Shown piece after piece: positions 1 to 11,892 of a DNA stretch of 64,000 nucleotides (its first letter is position 1; the number at the start of each line of letters is the position of its first letter). Location: contig CM046353.1 in NCBI GenBank assembly GCA_025403435.1, forward strand, positions 14,556,836 through 14,620,835, written 5' to 3'. The notes beneath the pieces are model-generated. The model was not told where the DNA came from, did not search any database, and saw only the letters and a list, made by a program, of their open reading frames with translations. Origin of the DNA: Artocarpus heterophyllus (taxonomy: Eukaryota; Streptophyta; Magnoliopsida; Rosales; Moraceae). Both the position numbers and the translations under genes were made by a program.

Positions 1-151
1 TAACAAACAAGCCATAATAAAAACTAAGAAAACAAATACTTTTTTTGGTAGTAAACATCAACATAACCAACATGCTACACAATTGCCAATCTCCAACTTT
101 AAGCATTTCCACTTAAACAACCTTTATACCCAAAAGAGAGAGAGGTTTTTT

Positions 152-1494
152 GGATAAATTATACTAACAACTCCTGTGTTTATCTCAATTACAAAGACAC
201 CCCCTTGAACCAAAAATAATCACATTGACATCCCTGAGTTCAACACTATTAACTTTTTATATGAAATGATAAAAGTACCCCTTTTAATTTTAACCATTGA
301 TTTAAACCACCAAATCACAACCATTTATTTAATTTTTTGCTAAAGAAGTTCAAAATCAACAAAAAAAAGGAAAAAAAAAAAAACAAAACCAAACTAGCCC
401 GTCGACCATCCTAGCGCCCCCTACTACGTTGGTGACCCACGTCTGCCACTAACCACCCCAACCCTCTGCCATTAACCTAACCTCTAGGTCCAATCACCCC
501 AACCCCACCAAACTCCTGCCTAACTTCTGTCGTAGTTGCGATCGATCCCACTTTCTGTCGCACCGAGACTAGCCACTACCCACAACCTTAACGAGACCCC
601 CACCCATGGACCATTCCTTTGGGACCCATTTCCCATCATGTGGAGCCCAACCCCCACCGCAACCCCAACGAGGACCCATCCTAGACCACCCAATGCCCCC
701 TCCATTAATCCTGTCGTGGCCCTCCACTCCATTGCCCTCCCCACCCCTATTGCACTGGCCTCTACCTCGACATCCCCACCCTTGTAGGCCCCCCCAACCT
801 GTGCCCCAAGATATAGAGAGAAAGAGAAAAAGAAAGCTTGAGAAGGTTTTTTTTAACATATTTTTTTATTTTAATATTTTTAAAATTTTATATATGTTTT
901 TAAATTTTTTGAAAAATATCTTTTTTAATATAATTTTAAAATTTTATGAAAAAATAAACTATTTTTTTATAATTGAATTATGGTTTTGTTGGAATTAGTT
1001 AATTTTAGTTTTCTTAAATTAATTTGTTTTAGTTTTGTTGAGATTAAAGTGTGATTTTGATTAGAATTGAAAATGTGAATCAAGATGTTATATGTTCAAA
1101 CAATTAATTACAAAATTTTTTGGATTGTAAAATTTTAATCTTTGTATTTTATCTTATTTTGGACATAATTGTTATCTTTGGAGAAAGAGGAAAAAGAAAA
1201 AAAAAAAGCATTTTATCTTTTATTAAAGTTAAATTTATGATTCTTTTTTAAAAAGTTAAATTTATGATTAGAAGTGTCTACAAAATTATTTGAACTTATT
1301 TTTAATGTTAAGACAAGAGTAAAATCATTATTTTTAGCCACGTAAATAAGTAAAAGCACTTTTTAAAGGATGAAGGGGCATTTTTAGTATTTTGAACAAA
1401 ATTAACGAGTTTTGGTATCAGCATAATTAGTTTTAGTACAAATGGTGTCTCTATAATTTACGTAAAACACATAAGGTGTCAATGTAATTTATCA
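152..1494. mobile_element. MULE-like element with long terminal inverted repeats
   Basis: The first ~150 bases, starting GGATAAATTATACTAACA, are an imperfect inverted copy of the last ~130 bases, which on the other strand start TGATAAATTACATTGACA. I judge by eye about 70% identity over the outer 95 bases. Long, AT-rich terminal inverted repeats of this kind are typical of plant Mutator-like elements. No transposase frame is seen, so it would be non-autonomous. The centre (about 395-800) is GC- and C-rich, unlike the AT-rich flanks. A clear 9-11-bp target duplication could not be fixed because both edges abut T-runs. Confidence 0.55.
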
Positions 1495-1740
1495 TTTTTT
1501 AAGTGAAAAAAGAGATAGGTAGAATAGTACTTGTGACCAAAATAGGACGTGTATTGGAAAGTGGTCAAATGAAAGCCTTTTTTTTAAGGATTGTGTAGTA
1601 TGTACTAGAAACTAAAAAGGAACCTAAAACTAAAAAAAGTCTGTATAAACTCTAAATGTTTTTTTGAAGTATAAAATTATATCAAAATTACAATATATAT
1701 AATAAATAATTTATATATACATTGCATTAGGTGGGTTCAA
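1495..1740. other. AT-rich intergenic stretch
   Basis: Nothing gene-like or repeated is seen between the MULE-like element and the 190-bp tandem repeat. Confidence 0.5.
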
Positions 1741-2315
1741 ATTATGTAAAATTTAATCCAAACCCATCTAATGAAAAATCAGATTGGGTGAGCTAATGTA
1801 ATTTTTTTTTTCGAATTTGTGGGATTCAAATTATCTCGGATTTTATTGGATGGGTTAAATTGGATTCATCGGATTCTCTAGTTTTTTGTTCACCACTACC
1901 CCTAATGCTTATGCTCCCAATGTACACTCAGATTATGTAAAACTTAGCCTAAACCCATCTAATAAAAAATTGTATTGGGTAGGTTAATATAAATTTTTTT
2001 TCAGATTTGTCAGATTTGAATTATCTCGGATTTTATTGGATGGCTTAAATCGAATTTGTCAAATTCATGGGTTTTTGTTCACCACTACCCCTAATGCTTA
2101 TGCTCCTGATGTACACTCATATTATGTAAAACTTAACCTAAACCCATCTAATAAAAAATCAGATTGGGTAGGTTAAAATGAATTTTTATTCGGATTTATC
2201 GAATTCAAATTATCTTAGATTTTATTGGATATGTTAAATTGAATTCATTGGATTCTCAGATTTTTCTGTTCACCATTATACCCTAATGATTATGATCCCA
2301 ATGTACACTTGAACT
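1741..2315. repeat. Tandem repeat, three units of about 190 bp
   Basis: The phrase ATTATGTAAAACTTAACC, followed by AAACCCATCTAATAAAAAAT and GATTGGGTAGGTTAA, recurs at 1741, 1932 and 2121, giving periods of 191 and 189. Each unit ends with a version of TTCACCACTACCCCTAATG and ATGTACACT. Units differ by scattered substitutions, so the array is old. No coding frame spans it. Confidence 0.8.
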
Positions 2316-2568
2316 TTAACAATTAAATGGTGCTACAAAAGGTGCGCACTTGGTCTTGATTCCTATTCTATCATTTGCCTATTCTATTATAGGTGCAACA
2401 CTCATGTGCTCTAAATTAAGTTAATCTTTTTTGAACTCGGTGTGTGGATGTTGGTTTTAGAAAACAATTTTTACAAAATAGTGGAAACGTGGTAATGGTG
2501 CAAAATATATATAACAAAAATTTTTATAAAACTTTCATATATCATGTTGTAGATTAATTAATTTAACG

Positions 2569-2572
<4 letters not shown>

Positions 2573-2600
<28 letters not shown>
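2573..2600. repeat. (AT)n microsatellite
   Basis: About 14 AT dinucleotides in a row. Confidence 0.9.
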
Positions 2601-2605
<5 letters not shown>

Positions 2606-4189
2606 TTTGCTTATCCGAATGAAGAGAGATAATTAGGAAACTCGAAAACTCAAATTACAAAGATGTTCTCGATAAATAAAACCACTGTTTTCCTGGCCTA
2701 GTCCTCGGCACCGGATAGACGAACATGTTTGTGTTGTACGAATTAAGGGTTTCTAAGGATCACTCGACTAACTTTTAGTCATCCGTGAGTCTCAATACAT
2801 GAGCAAAACAGTTCTCAGGATGAAGAACTTTTCTTCTCTCTTTTTCTCACTTTCTCGACATGCCTATGGAAGGTGTTTTTGGTAGAGTATTTTCAGTTAC
2901 TTCAAGACTCACAAATATATGTAGAATGAATAAGGGAGCTGCTATTTATAAAGAATGGGACCCATCTAATTCTGGAAGCTTCTTTTATTTTAATTTAAAT
3001 ATCAAATATATAATTAAAATGAAAGAAAATATTTTCTCTTTCCTTATACTGTGTTAGGCACCACACACATAGATACCATATTTGTGCGTGGTGCCAATTA
3101 TAGAGAAGGAAGAGAGAAAATCTTCTTGTTACCAAATCTTTTTTTTTAAAATTAACTTTCCATATTTAAAATAAATCACATTTATTCAAAATTGGTAATT
3201 CTAAATATGCAAACTTGGTAAATAAGCTTTGAAGTGCATAAGGGACTTTTCTTTATTGGTATTGGTGTCACACATAATAGGACCCTCCCATTGTGTGCTC
3301 CACGTATAGTGGGATCCACCCATTGTGTGTCTTCAAAATTAATTATTTATTATTAAATAATCTCATTATTTAAAGATGATAATTTTTTATATTTAAGGCT
3401 CATAGTCAAAGGGAAACAGTATATTAAATGACCCAAAAATGGCCAAGGTAGAGCCAAAGGTTTGGAGACTAAGAACTAGGCATGTAGTAGACTCAAAGAA
3501 CCTACTCGAGAGTCTGTGCACTGATCAATGGAGCTAAAAGAAACACTAACCCTAGATGGAGTTAAACTCCTACAACCCGTGATCCCAACGTCTATAGAAA
3601 AGCACCATAAGTTGACCCTACCCAAAATTAAAACACTAATCAACAAACCAAGAGGCATGGGGAAACCAACCCTTAGACCAAACATAGCCCACAAATGCAA
3701 CACAAAAACAAAAAACATAACATAGAGAGCCAGTGGGAAACCACTGCCCTTATTACAACAAACCCAGAATAGAAAAACAATGGAGAACTTAAAAACAGAG
3801 CATAGGCTCCACTGCTATCCATGAATCCAAGGCCATTCAATGCCAACCACCCAACTTCGATAACCTGCCCACCAAAGAGCACCTATGACCCCTCCATGGT
3901 TAACCTCCCGGTAAGACCAGACCACTTCAGCCTGCCCTCCCCAAGTGGCATGAATCCACCCAATGGCATAAACCTATCCCTAGCCATCAGTAGGCCCCTC
4001 AATAGCTATGGGAGGTGACAAATAGTGAAATATGCCCAGCCTGCAACATCCCTACATGACCGAGTCCCCTCCTACTCTTAATCGACTCGCCCGATCCTAG
4101 AGGAGATCCAAACCTCCCATGATCGTCTTGACGACTATGGCTCCTCCCTCCTTGGTCCTGGAATCAGATTGGAGGCAGAAGTCCTTCCT
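2601..4189. other. Intergenic DNA, no recognised gene; includes a short hairpin
   Basis: Small open frames (for example 2860-3057, 3476-3718, 3821-4018) have no recognisable domain. The stretch contains a perfect hairpin at 3057-3094, with arms GGCACCACGCACA/GGCACCACACACA type around AGATACCATATT. There are also two copies of CCCATTGTGTG near 3290 and 3320. The layout (short AT-rich blocks, hairpin, CT-rich tracts) would suit an old LTR or other decayed transposon, but no pairing partner was found in the window. Confidence 0.4.
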
Positions 4190-4411
4190 CTTTCATTTAT
4201 GCACCCAAACTATAACGTAAGCGAAAACCCTTTCCCCTAGCGACACAAACCTTAGCACCGTGTAGATTGCTAGGCGACAAACCTCTGGACGAGAAACGGT
4301 GACCAACGAACTGGTGACGCGCTGGTCCGTCGGCCTTAACACTATCTTTCTCTTCACTTTTCTCTTTCTCGTTCTCACACTCTCTCTAGCACTTTTTGCT
4401 TTTATATATAT
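4190..4411 (-). repeat. Possible remnant of an older LTR, interrupted by element A
   Basis: On the minus strand this segment starts with a TATA-like TATATAAAAG and a GA-rich tract, as in the R/U5 part of plant LTRs. It directly abuts element A, whose other side (13928 on) looks like the U3 part of a diverged copia LTR. The pairing of the two halves is inferred. Confidence 0.3.
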
Positions 4412-6423
4412 TGTTGGAAAAACGGTGCACAACGGAAATTTAAAAATTTTACATCAGAGTATTTTCTAAAACACAAGTTTGACATGCTATATGCATAAAT
4501 TAACCAGATCTTACTAAGCTTTGTATGCCGAAGAACTCTTCCAAAAACGTGAAGAGAAGTAACGTTCCAGAAGAGCCTCAACCAACTAGTCTTCTTTGCT
4601 ATTCTCTATCGACGACAGGAGTGAATGTGGGCTCACACGTACAGCTCTTCCACTAGGTGACTCGCCTTCCAACTAATCGAGAGAACCTAAAGCAAGTGTT
4701 CGTGATTTGTCAACAAAAGCTCTCAGGGAATTTTCAGATTCTCACTAGCAGAGTATCACTCTTAATCTCTCAATTGATCTTAGTAACTCTTAAGACTTAC
4801 TCCATTTATATAGAGATTGGTCCTGTGGTCAGTCCTTATCAGATTAGGTCTCAAAAACTCGAAACAGAATCAAGTTCGGATCAATATCTGGTAAGATCAG
4901 AGTGAAAACACGTGGTCTTATCCTTCGCTGATCGGTAGGCCGAACCACCTGATCGGTAGGCCGAACACGTCCATCGGCAGGCCAAACTGCCGAATAAAAA
5001 TCTCACGAATCATTTATTTTCCACCTGAGATTCCACAAGATAAAGTCTCAGTTTTAATTCAAATAACCCAATGAGAAGTTATCTGATCAAAATAACTTTA
5101 TCTAGATAATCTCTAAGAAAATAAATCAATTCTCAATAATTCTATAAGTTTATCTTGATCTAATTTATCTAAAATTAAATCAACCAATAAACAGACAAGA
5201 ATTATCTGATCCTTATAATTCAACAAGTTTATCTTGAATTAATTTGTATCACAAAATTAATTCAACCGATAAACAAATATGAATTGTTTGATTCTGTCAA
5301 ATTTCAACCAATCTAATAAATCCAACATAAGTTACCAATAATTGGAAAAGCACGCCGTGCCATTACAGGATGTTGTGAGCTAGCAAAGGGGACCAAATGG
5401 ACCTATATAGTTCAAGCTCCTGAAAATTATGAAACCCAATATCCCATATATACATTTCATAATTATCAACTCCAACGCTACTCCACTAAAAGCTTGGAGC
5501 TGTACTCTCGAGCTACATAGAATTACGAAACTCATATAGCTAAGTCTCCATGACATATCATAGTGTATCGTATCCCCATATGATAATCCATAATCGGCTT
5601 AAGGACAAGTTCTATCTTACCTTCTTGATTATTTTTATCTTATGTTCCATTATCTTACCATTAGAAAACTTACTATCCAATGACAGTATACCATTCGGGT
5701 ACACCTATGTATCTAAATGGTTGAGTGCTCCAGTTTTTCAATTACAGGATAACACATATAAGAGGATATCATTACTCCTAAAGAGGAGCTCGGGATTCCA
5801 TATCTATGAATAACAGGTCTATGCTATCAAGAGTCTTGCCTCCAACGTACCGGCATGCATACCACTATTAAGATGTGGGTGTTACTCTTTGGTACATCAA
5901 AAGACACAAGTCAAGACAACGGGCCCACTATTTATTTTAGGATTAAGATACAACACAAATGATTGTCTAAAGTGAATCGATTTGCTGAGACAGAATTATT
6001 AATCCAAATCAATTCACTTTATGTCCTGATCCAACACATCGTCACCTATGACAACGTGCCCAATGTTTCTATTCACAGAGTCTACGTCTGATGGTCAAGA
6101 CAAACCATCTCCCATAAGGGATATAGACAACATAACAATCTTTGCATGAATAAAGCACCCAACTTTATTTCCTCGATTGCGGATCTTATGATTTAAACTA
6201 TCACCTTGAAAATCGTGTCTTTCGCATAATCCGTCCATCATATGCCCAATTCTTAAGGTTTAGATCGACAGTCTCAGACTTTTGTTTGCTTAACATACAT
6301 TCAACAAATATGAACATATAGAGGACAAGATTTGGTATATAAATAATAAATAAATTCTTTATTGATAAAAATGTCTCCAAAAACTTATTACCTTTTTACT
6401 CCTTAGGGCATACATGTCTAACA
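4412..6423 (-). repeat. Element A 3' LTR
   Basis: This is 2,012 bp, bounded by TG...CA. It matches the 11893-13927 copy throughout with scattered substitutions. On the minus strand it has a TATA-like CTATATAAAT near 4805-4815. Three copies of a CGGTAGGCCGAAC-like GC-rich motif lie just upstream of that (4925-4998). Confidence 0.92.
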
Positions 6424-6437
6424 ATCTCCCACTTGCA
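6424..6437 (-). other. Element A polypurine tract
   Basis: The minus strand reads GTGCAAGTGGGAGAT immediately before the 3' LTR, the usual position and composition of the plus-strand primer. The same tract is present in B and D. Confidence 0.75.
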
Positions 6438-7787
6438 CTAAGTGAGTAAATATGACAAATCTCGCATCCCTATAGCTTCCACATGCCTCTCGAAGACTCT
6501 CCCAGTAAGTGTCTTCGTAAATGGATCAGCTAAATTGTCCTCTGACGCGATCTTACACACCGTGACATGCCCGCACTCAACGAAGTCCTTTATCACATGA
6601 AACTTTCGATCAATATGCTTACTCTTCTTGTGAAATCTTGGTTCCTTAGCATTAGCTATCGTCGTACTGTTGTCATAGTACAGTGATACCGCGTTATCTA
6701 TACCAGGAACTACCTCAAGATCGCCAAGGAACTTGCGGAGCCATACTTCTTCTTTCGAAGCATCACTAGTTTCCATATACTCAGCCTCCATTGTTGAATC
6801 TGAAGTGCAATCTTGCTTAGCACTTCTCCAACAGATGGCACCGTCACCAAGAGTAAACACAAAACCTAAAGTCGATTTCCTAGCATCCAAACAAGATTAA
6901 AAATCCGAGTCAGTATATCCTGGAGGAGTCAGGTCCTTACCCGAATATATAAGCATATACCCTTGAGTCATTCTCAGGTACTTGAAAATATGCTTTACCG
7001 CAACCCAATGGTTCAGTCTTGGATCCACCTGAAATCGACTTACAATCCTGACCGTATAACTAATATCTGGTTGTGTGCAAAGCATGACATACATGAGACT
7101 ACCTACTGCCGAAGCATAAGACACCTTCTTCATGTATTCTCTTTCTTCATAAGACTTTGGAGAGTCCTTCTTAGAAAGAATAATTCCAGACCTAGATGGT
7201 TGCCCACATTTCTTGGAATCCTGCATTGCAAACCTCCTAGAATTTTATCTATGTAGCCGGCTTGGGACAAAGCCATCATTTTGTTCTTCCTATCCTGAAA
7301 GATTTGTATACCGAGAACAAAATTAGCCTCTCCCAAGTCTTTCATGTCAAACTGCTTGGTCAACCATAATTTGACCGATGACAATGCCTTAATGTCATTG
7401 CCAATTAGCAGAATGTCATCTACATAGAGCAGTAGAAAAACCACTTTCCCATCCTTATTGTGTTTGTAAACACATGGTTCATCCACATTTTCTGAGAACC
7501 CGTAAGTCTTGAACACCTGATAAATCTTACGTTCCAAGAACAAGAAGCCTGCTTAAATCCATAAATTAACTTGAGCAGCTTACAAACCTTACCCTTTTGA
7601 CCTGTGACTTTTGTGTATAACCCTTTGCTACCAGTTTAGCCTTAAAGGTTTCGACCTTTCCATCCACTCCTCTTTTCCTCTTGTAGATCCACTTACACCC
7701 TATGGGTTTTACCCCTTTGGGAAGGTCCACAAGCTCCTAGACCTGATTAGTCTCCATAGACTTCATCTCTATGTTCATGGCCGTTAT
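6438..7787 (-). pseudogene. Element A reverse transcriptase and RNase H, broken
   Basis: Reading leftwards, the RT starts in several frames. The palm motif YVDDILLIGN is at about 7415-7445, and the RNase H region (KQDCTSDSTMEAEY, DNSTTIANAKEPRFHKKSKH) lies in 6438-6890. Compared with elements D and E, about 200 bases are missing near 7610: the sequence passes directly from the RT fingers region (ends near GYTQK) to GKVCKLL. The missing part covers the segment with the first RT catalytic aspartate (MDVKTAFLNGY in its relatives). Frameshifts and a stop after codon DSR break the rest. No functional RT could be made. Confidence 0.88.
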
Positions 7788-8990
7788 CTAGAGTTTTGAA
7801 TCAATATCCTCCATAGCTTCTGCGTAAGTATAAGGATCCCTATCATGTTTATCCGGTTCAGCCATAAAGACCTCCCCATTGAACATATACCTCTCAGGTT
7901 GACGCCCGATCCTTCCACTACGCCGAAGCCCCTGAGGTTGTTGTTCAGGTTTGTTTGGTTTTTCTACACTGATCGGAACAGTTTCATTCGGAACCTCCGG
8001 AGTGATCAGATCACTCCTTAACTCCTCAAGCACCACTTTGCTTCTAGGTTTAAAGTCGTCCATGTAACTCTCCTCAAGGAAAGTTGCATTAGTTGAAACC
8101 ATGACTTTATTTTCCTTTGGGTTACAGAAATAACCCCCTTTAGTCCCTTTTGGATATCCTACAAACATGCAAACTTTAGAATGTGCTTCTAACTTATTCA
8201 AATCCTTAAACAGGACATGAGCCATACATCCCCATATGCGAATATGGTTTAAGGATGTCTTTCTACCCGTCCACAACTCATGAGGAGTTTTAGGGACCAA
8301 TTTTGAAGGTACATTGTTCAAAAGATAACATGCAGTTTGTAGTGCATATCCCCAGAAGGATAAAGGCAATGATAAATAACTCATCGTGGACCTAATCATG
8401 TCCAACAAAGTGCTATTTCTTCTCTCCGCTATGCCATTTTGCTGCAGAGTGCCCGGCGCAGTCAAATGGGATAAAATCCCATTCTCTAATAAGTGTTCCA
8501 AGAACTCATCAGAAAGGTATTCCCCACCTCGATCGGATCGAAGTGCCTTTATGGGTCTACCTAATTGCTTTTTCACTTCAGCCTGAAACTCCCTGAACTT
8601 GTCAAAAGTTTTGCTTTTGTGGTGCATTAGGTACACATACCCATATCTTGAGTAATCGTCAATAAAAGTGACGAAGTACTCATACCCTCCTCGTGCTCGG
8701 ATGGTCATAGGTCCGCAAACATCACTATGCACAAGTTCTAAAACCCCTTCGGCCCTATTGCCCTTAGACCCGAATGGTCTTTTGGTCATTTTACCCTCCA
8801 AACAAGATTCACATTGAGGTATAGATTCCACCTTTAAGTGACTTAAAGGTCCATCCCTTATCAACCTTTGAATCCTATTCAGGTTAATATGACTAAGGCG
8901 CAAATGCCAAATATAAGTCTTATTAGAGTGAGAAGTTTTAAGTCTTTTAGAGTTATTATCATTCATCTTAGCATTAAGCAATAAGTCCAT
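7788..8990 (-). pseudogene. Element A integrase region
   Basis: A 400-codon open stretch. It has the GAG-pre-integrase/zinc region (HLRLSHINLNRI ... CESCLEGKMTKRPF), then an rve core with the DDE residues in HSDVCGPM, SDRGGEYLSDEF and GIAERRNSTL. The copia-type C-terminal part (FWGYALQTACYLLN, IWGCMAHVLFKD, VGYPKGTKGGYF) follows. All three catalytic acidic residues are present. The frame is closed upstream by a stop at about 9016 and downstream by TAG where relatives have TGG. It is a remnant of one long gag-pol frame, not a separate gene. Confidence 0.88.
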
Positions 8991-9017
8991 CTTAGGTTTG
9001 ATAAAATATGGATTATT

Positions 9018-9227
9018 TTACATCCATCCAGAACAGATAAAATATTTATTTTTACGAATCACCACTTTATTATTAAAAGAAACCGAGTAGGAGTCTTTAA
9101 ATAAACAAGCTAGAGAAATTAAATTCCTTTTAAATTTAGGAACATAAAAACAATCTTGCAAAAATAAATTCCTATAATTATAAAAATAAAGATAGATGTC
9201 TTCCACTGCTTCTGTTGAGACCAAGGA
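9018..9227 (-). pseudogene. Element A protease to integrase linker, broken
   Basis: This 68-codon piece (CFYVPKFKRNLISLACLFKD) is the copia protease C-terminal part. It is separated from the protease active site by a TAA at about 9228 and from integrase by a TAA at about 9016, where relatives read CAA. Confidence 0.8.
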
Positions 9228-10253
9228 TTAATCGCCCATCTGAAGTGTGAAGTCTTCATGCAGCAGACTTCTTGTTTCTTTGAACCCCTTTAGAGAAACA
9301 CAAACATGATTAGTTACACCAGAATCTATGACCCAAATGTCACTTGATTCCTTAACCAAACAAGTTTCTAAATACAGAAGATCACACCTACCTCTTTTGG
9401 AAAGGAAGTCCTTGAAATGCTTCTTGATATGCCCGACCTTCCCACAGAAGAAGCACTTAAGCTTCTTTGGGTTCTTCTTCTTCTTCTTGCTCTTGGTAGT
9501 AGCAGGAATAGAACACTTCCTGTTCTTGACCCATTGCTTCTTTCCATTCCCAGACTTAGGATTAGAACCAGAAGTAGCTACCATGTTGGCCTCACCACTC
9601 GTAGGAGATTCCCTGATCAGTAGTTCAAACTCCTGTAACTGTTTCATCAGTTCTGTTAAGGTCATATCTCGTCTATTGCTTAAATTAAATGTAGCTCTAA
9701 ATAGAATAAATTCCTTAGACAGAGTCTCAAAGACCATAGTCATTTGAGTTTCAGCATCGATGTCGGCTCCATTGGTTTGAGCCTCAGTGAGGTAACCCAT
9801 GACCAACATCATATGCTCCTTTACAGATGTCCCTGGCCTCTGTCTACAGTTTAGAAGTTTCTGAAGCGCCCCTTGCCGCTTTGTTATGGCTTGGCCTCTA
9901 AACATTTCTTCAAGATTATCCAAGATCTGCTTCGTAGTCTCATAATCCTGATGTTGAGCCTGCAACACGTTATTCATGGTAGCCATAACATAGCAGTGGG
10001 CCTGATCTTTAGCATCTTTCCAGTGATCATACTCTTGGAATTGCTCATTAGTTGAGTCTCCTGTAGGCTTGAGAGGACAATGAATTGTCAGTACATATTT
10101 CAGTTTCTCAAAGGATATGACGATATCCAGGTTCCATTTCCAATCATTATAATTCTCTCCAGTTAATAGGTTTTTGTCAAGTATCGATGATAAAATATTT
10201 TTAGACACTTTTAATCTACAATAAAGAATTATATACCAAACATAAGCAAACAT
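9228..10253 (-). pseudogene. Element A gag and start of protease
   Basis: The frame contains a UBN2-type gag (LLTGENYNDWKWNLDIVISF, then RQGALQKLLNCRQRPGTSVK), a lysine-rich stretch and a zinc knuckle CFFCGKVGHIKKHF. The last Cys of the CX2CX4HX4C knuckle is Phe here; element E keeps Cys. The protease motif VIDSGVTNHVC follows. In relatives the start codon is ATG TCT AAA. Here that position (10208-10206) reads GTG, so the open frame only gains a Met from leader sequence at 10253. Capsid and nucleocapsid functions would be impaired. Confidence 0.88.
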
Positions 10254-11878
10254 ATAATAGTAATTTAGTAAGATAACACAATCATGTAAAAAACATACAA
10301 ATGTGTTTTTGTGTCAAAACCTTGAAAATATCACAACCTTATAACGATAATTCCCAACTTAGAATTTTACAAGCTCCTAGGGGAGTCATGCCAAATTCAA
10401 TCAGGAACACAGATCTGCTCCTGATTAATATATACCATCTAGGACACGCATGATCCAGCATATATTAATAATCATTTCTTTGGCCATTAATTTTATTAAC
10501 AAAGCTCCTAGGGGAGGTTAATAATAAAATCAACGTGAGTGTATAACCATCGTTTTAATATTTTATCCATGATTTATAATCACCACCTAAGGGTGTGCAA
10601 CCATAAATCATGCTAAAATATCTTATCCTTTCAGAGATCCAATCTGGTACATGATAGAAATCCCTTCCTAGGGGTCGAGACCACCATATTCTGCCTATGG
10701 ACCAATGATGGAGGCCTTAGGTTCTCTCTTCGAAAACGTTCTCCCACTCAATCTTTTGAAATCAAGGTTTTATTTTAAGAAGATTCATGAACAATTTTAA
10801 TATGAGCGGCACTCCCTATTCTATATGACATGTTATCAATATACATGGCAAATCATATTATAATGCAGACAAGCAAAGCAATAAAGCAAAGCTACAAGCA
10901 AAATAATAAATAACCGTAATATTATGGCTCCACCCTAGAGAATAGAAAACTAAGATTACAAGAGAAAAATCGAGACATATTATCAATTCTTTATCCTTGA
11001 ATCCTCAAGCTGTATCCTTCTTCATGTAATTCCCATCATCGTCAAGTCGTCAATCCCGTATGAATCGAATACTTTATATTTTTGGTCATATCCAAATTTA
11101 ATGTTTCTTAGAATTGTCCCAAAAATAAAATTAAAACTGCATCAGAAAAACTGCACCTTTTTTGGAAATTTTCCAGCTCTCGGTCGGCAGGTCGATCACT
11201 CAGAGCGGCCTGTCGGTCATGCTCCATCGGCCTGTCGATCAAGAAGATCGGCCTGCTGACTCATGGAAGTTCGGCCTGCCGCCAGAGCCACATGATTTTT
11301 GCCCTACTGATGGCCTACCGAACCTTAAGTCTGGCCTGCCGATCCACGACCATCGGCCTACCGAACTGGTGAGTTTGAAATGCCGACTGAGCAGAAATCT
11401 CCATTCCAAAAAATACAATTTTTAATGCAATTCATCAATTTTATTTTCAACAATTCAAAAACATAAAATTAGAGACTCAGGAAATACCTAGGAGCATCAT
11501 CATCAATCTTCTAGATCCGTCTTCTCCAAATGATTATTTAATTACAAAATTCTTATAAATTTAAAATTAAATAACAATTCCTAGACAGAGATGATAGTCT
11601 GTCATCTAATTACATGAAAAACTTAGATACACATTCTAACCTCTAAGGAACTATAATCGACATAAATAAATTAATTAATTAATAATTAAATAATAATTTA
11701 ATCAACCATAATTAATTAATGAACATTCACCACATAATCCATGACAACATATAAAATATATAGAAACCTAGAGTGCCAACTCTCAATAAAATTAAATTCA
11801 AGCATAGGAGAGATTAAGATCATAAAATTTATACATATAACATGATCACAAACTCGTAAATTTATGTAAAAAAACTTG
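10254..11878 (-). other. Element A untranslated leader between primer site and gag
   Basis: A 1.6-kb non-coding leader. It holds a cluster of about nine GC-rich TCGGCCTGCCGA-like palindromes (11175-11390). It also holds four CCTAGG-type palindromes (10376, 10507, 10586 changed to CCTAAG, 10667), with inverted repeats around at least two. A splice-donor-like AG|GTATTT (intron side from 11487) and an acceptor-like TTTATTGTAG (to 10216) flank the segment. The same arrangement is seen in B and E. Confidence 0.75.
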
Positions 11879-11891
11879 GCTATGATACCAA
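11879..11891 (-). other. Element A primer binding site (initiator tRNA-Met)
   Basis: The minus strand reads TGGTATCATAGCC next to the 5' LTR, one mismatch from the complement of the plant initiator tRNA-Met 3' end. Confidence 0.85.
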
Positions 11892-11892
11892 T

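Noticed and set aside
606..998. Proline-rich open frames on both strands in the GC-rich block.
   Set aside because: Low-complexity translation of a C-rich tract; both strands are open at once, and there is no domain or splice structure.
3476..4018. Possible small genes in the left intergenic region.
   Set aside because: Overlapping frames on both strands, no domain, no splice-consistent extension.
5550..5813. An 87-codon hydrophobic open frame antisense to the LTR, repeated at 13054-13317, 43202-43393 and 63319-63528.
   Set aside because: It recurs only because the LTRs are homologous. It is cut short or lacks its ATG in B, D and E, and has no known domain.
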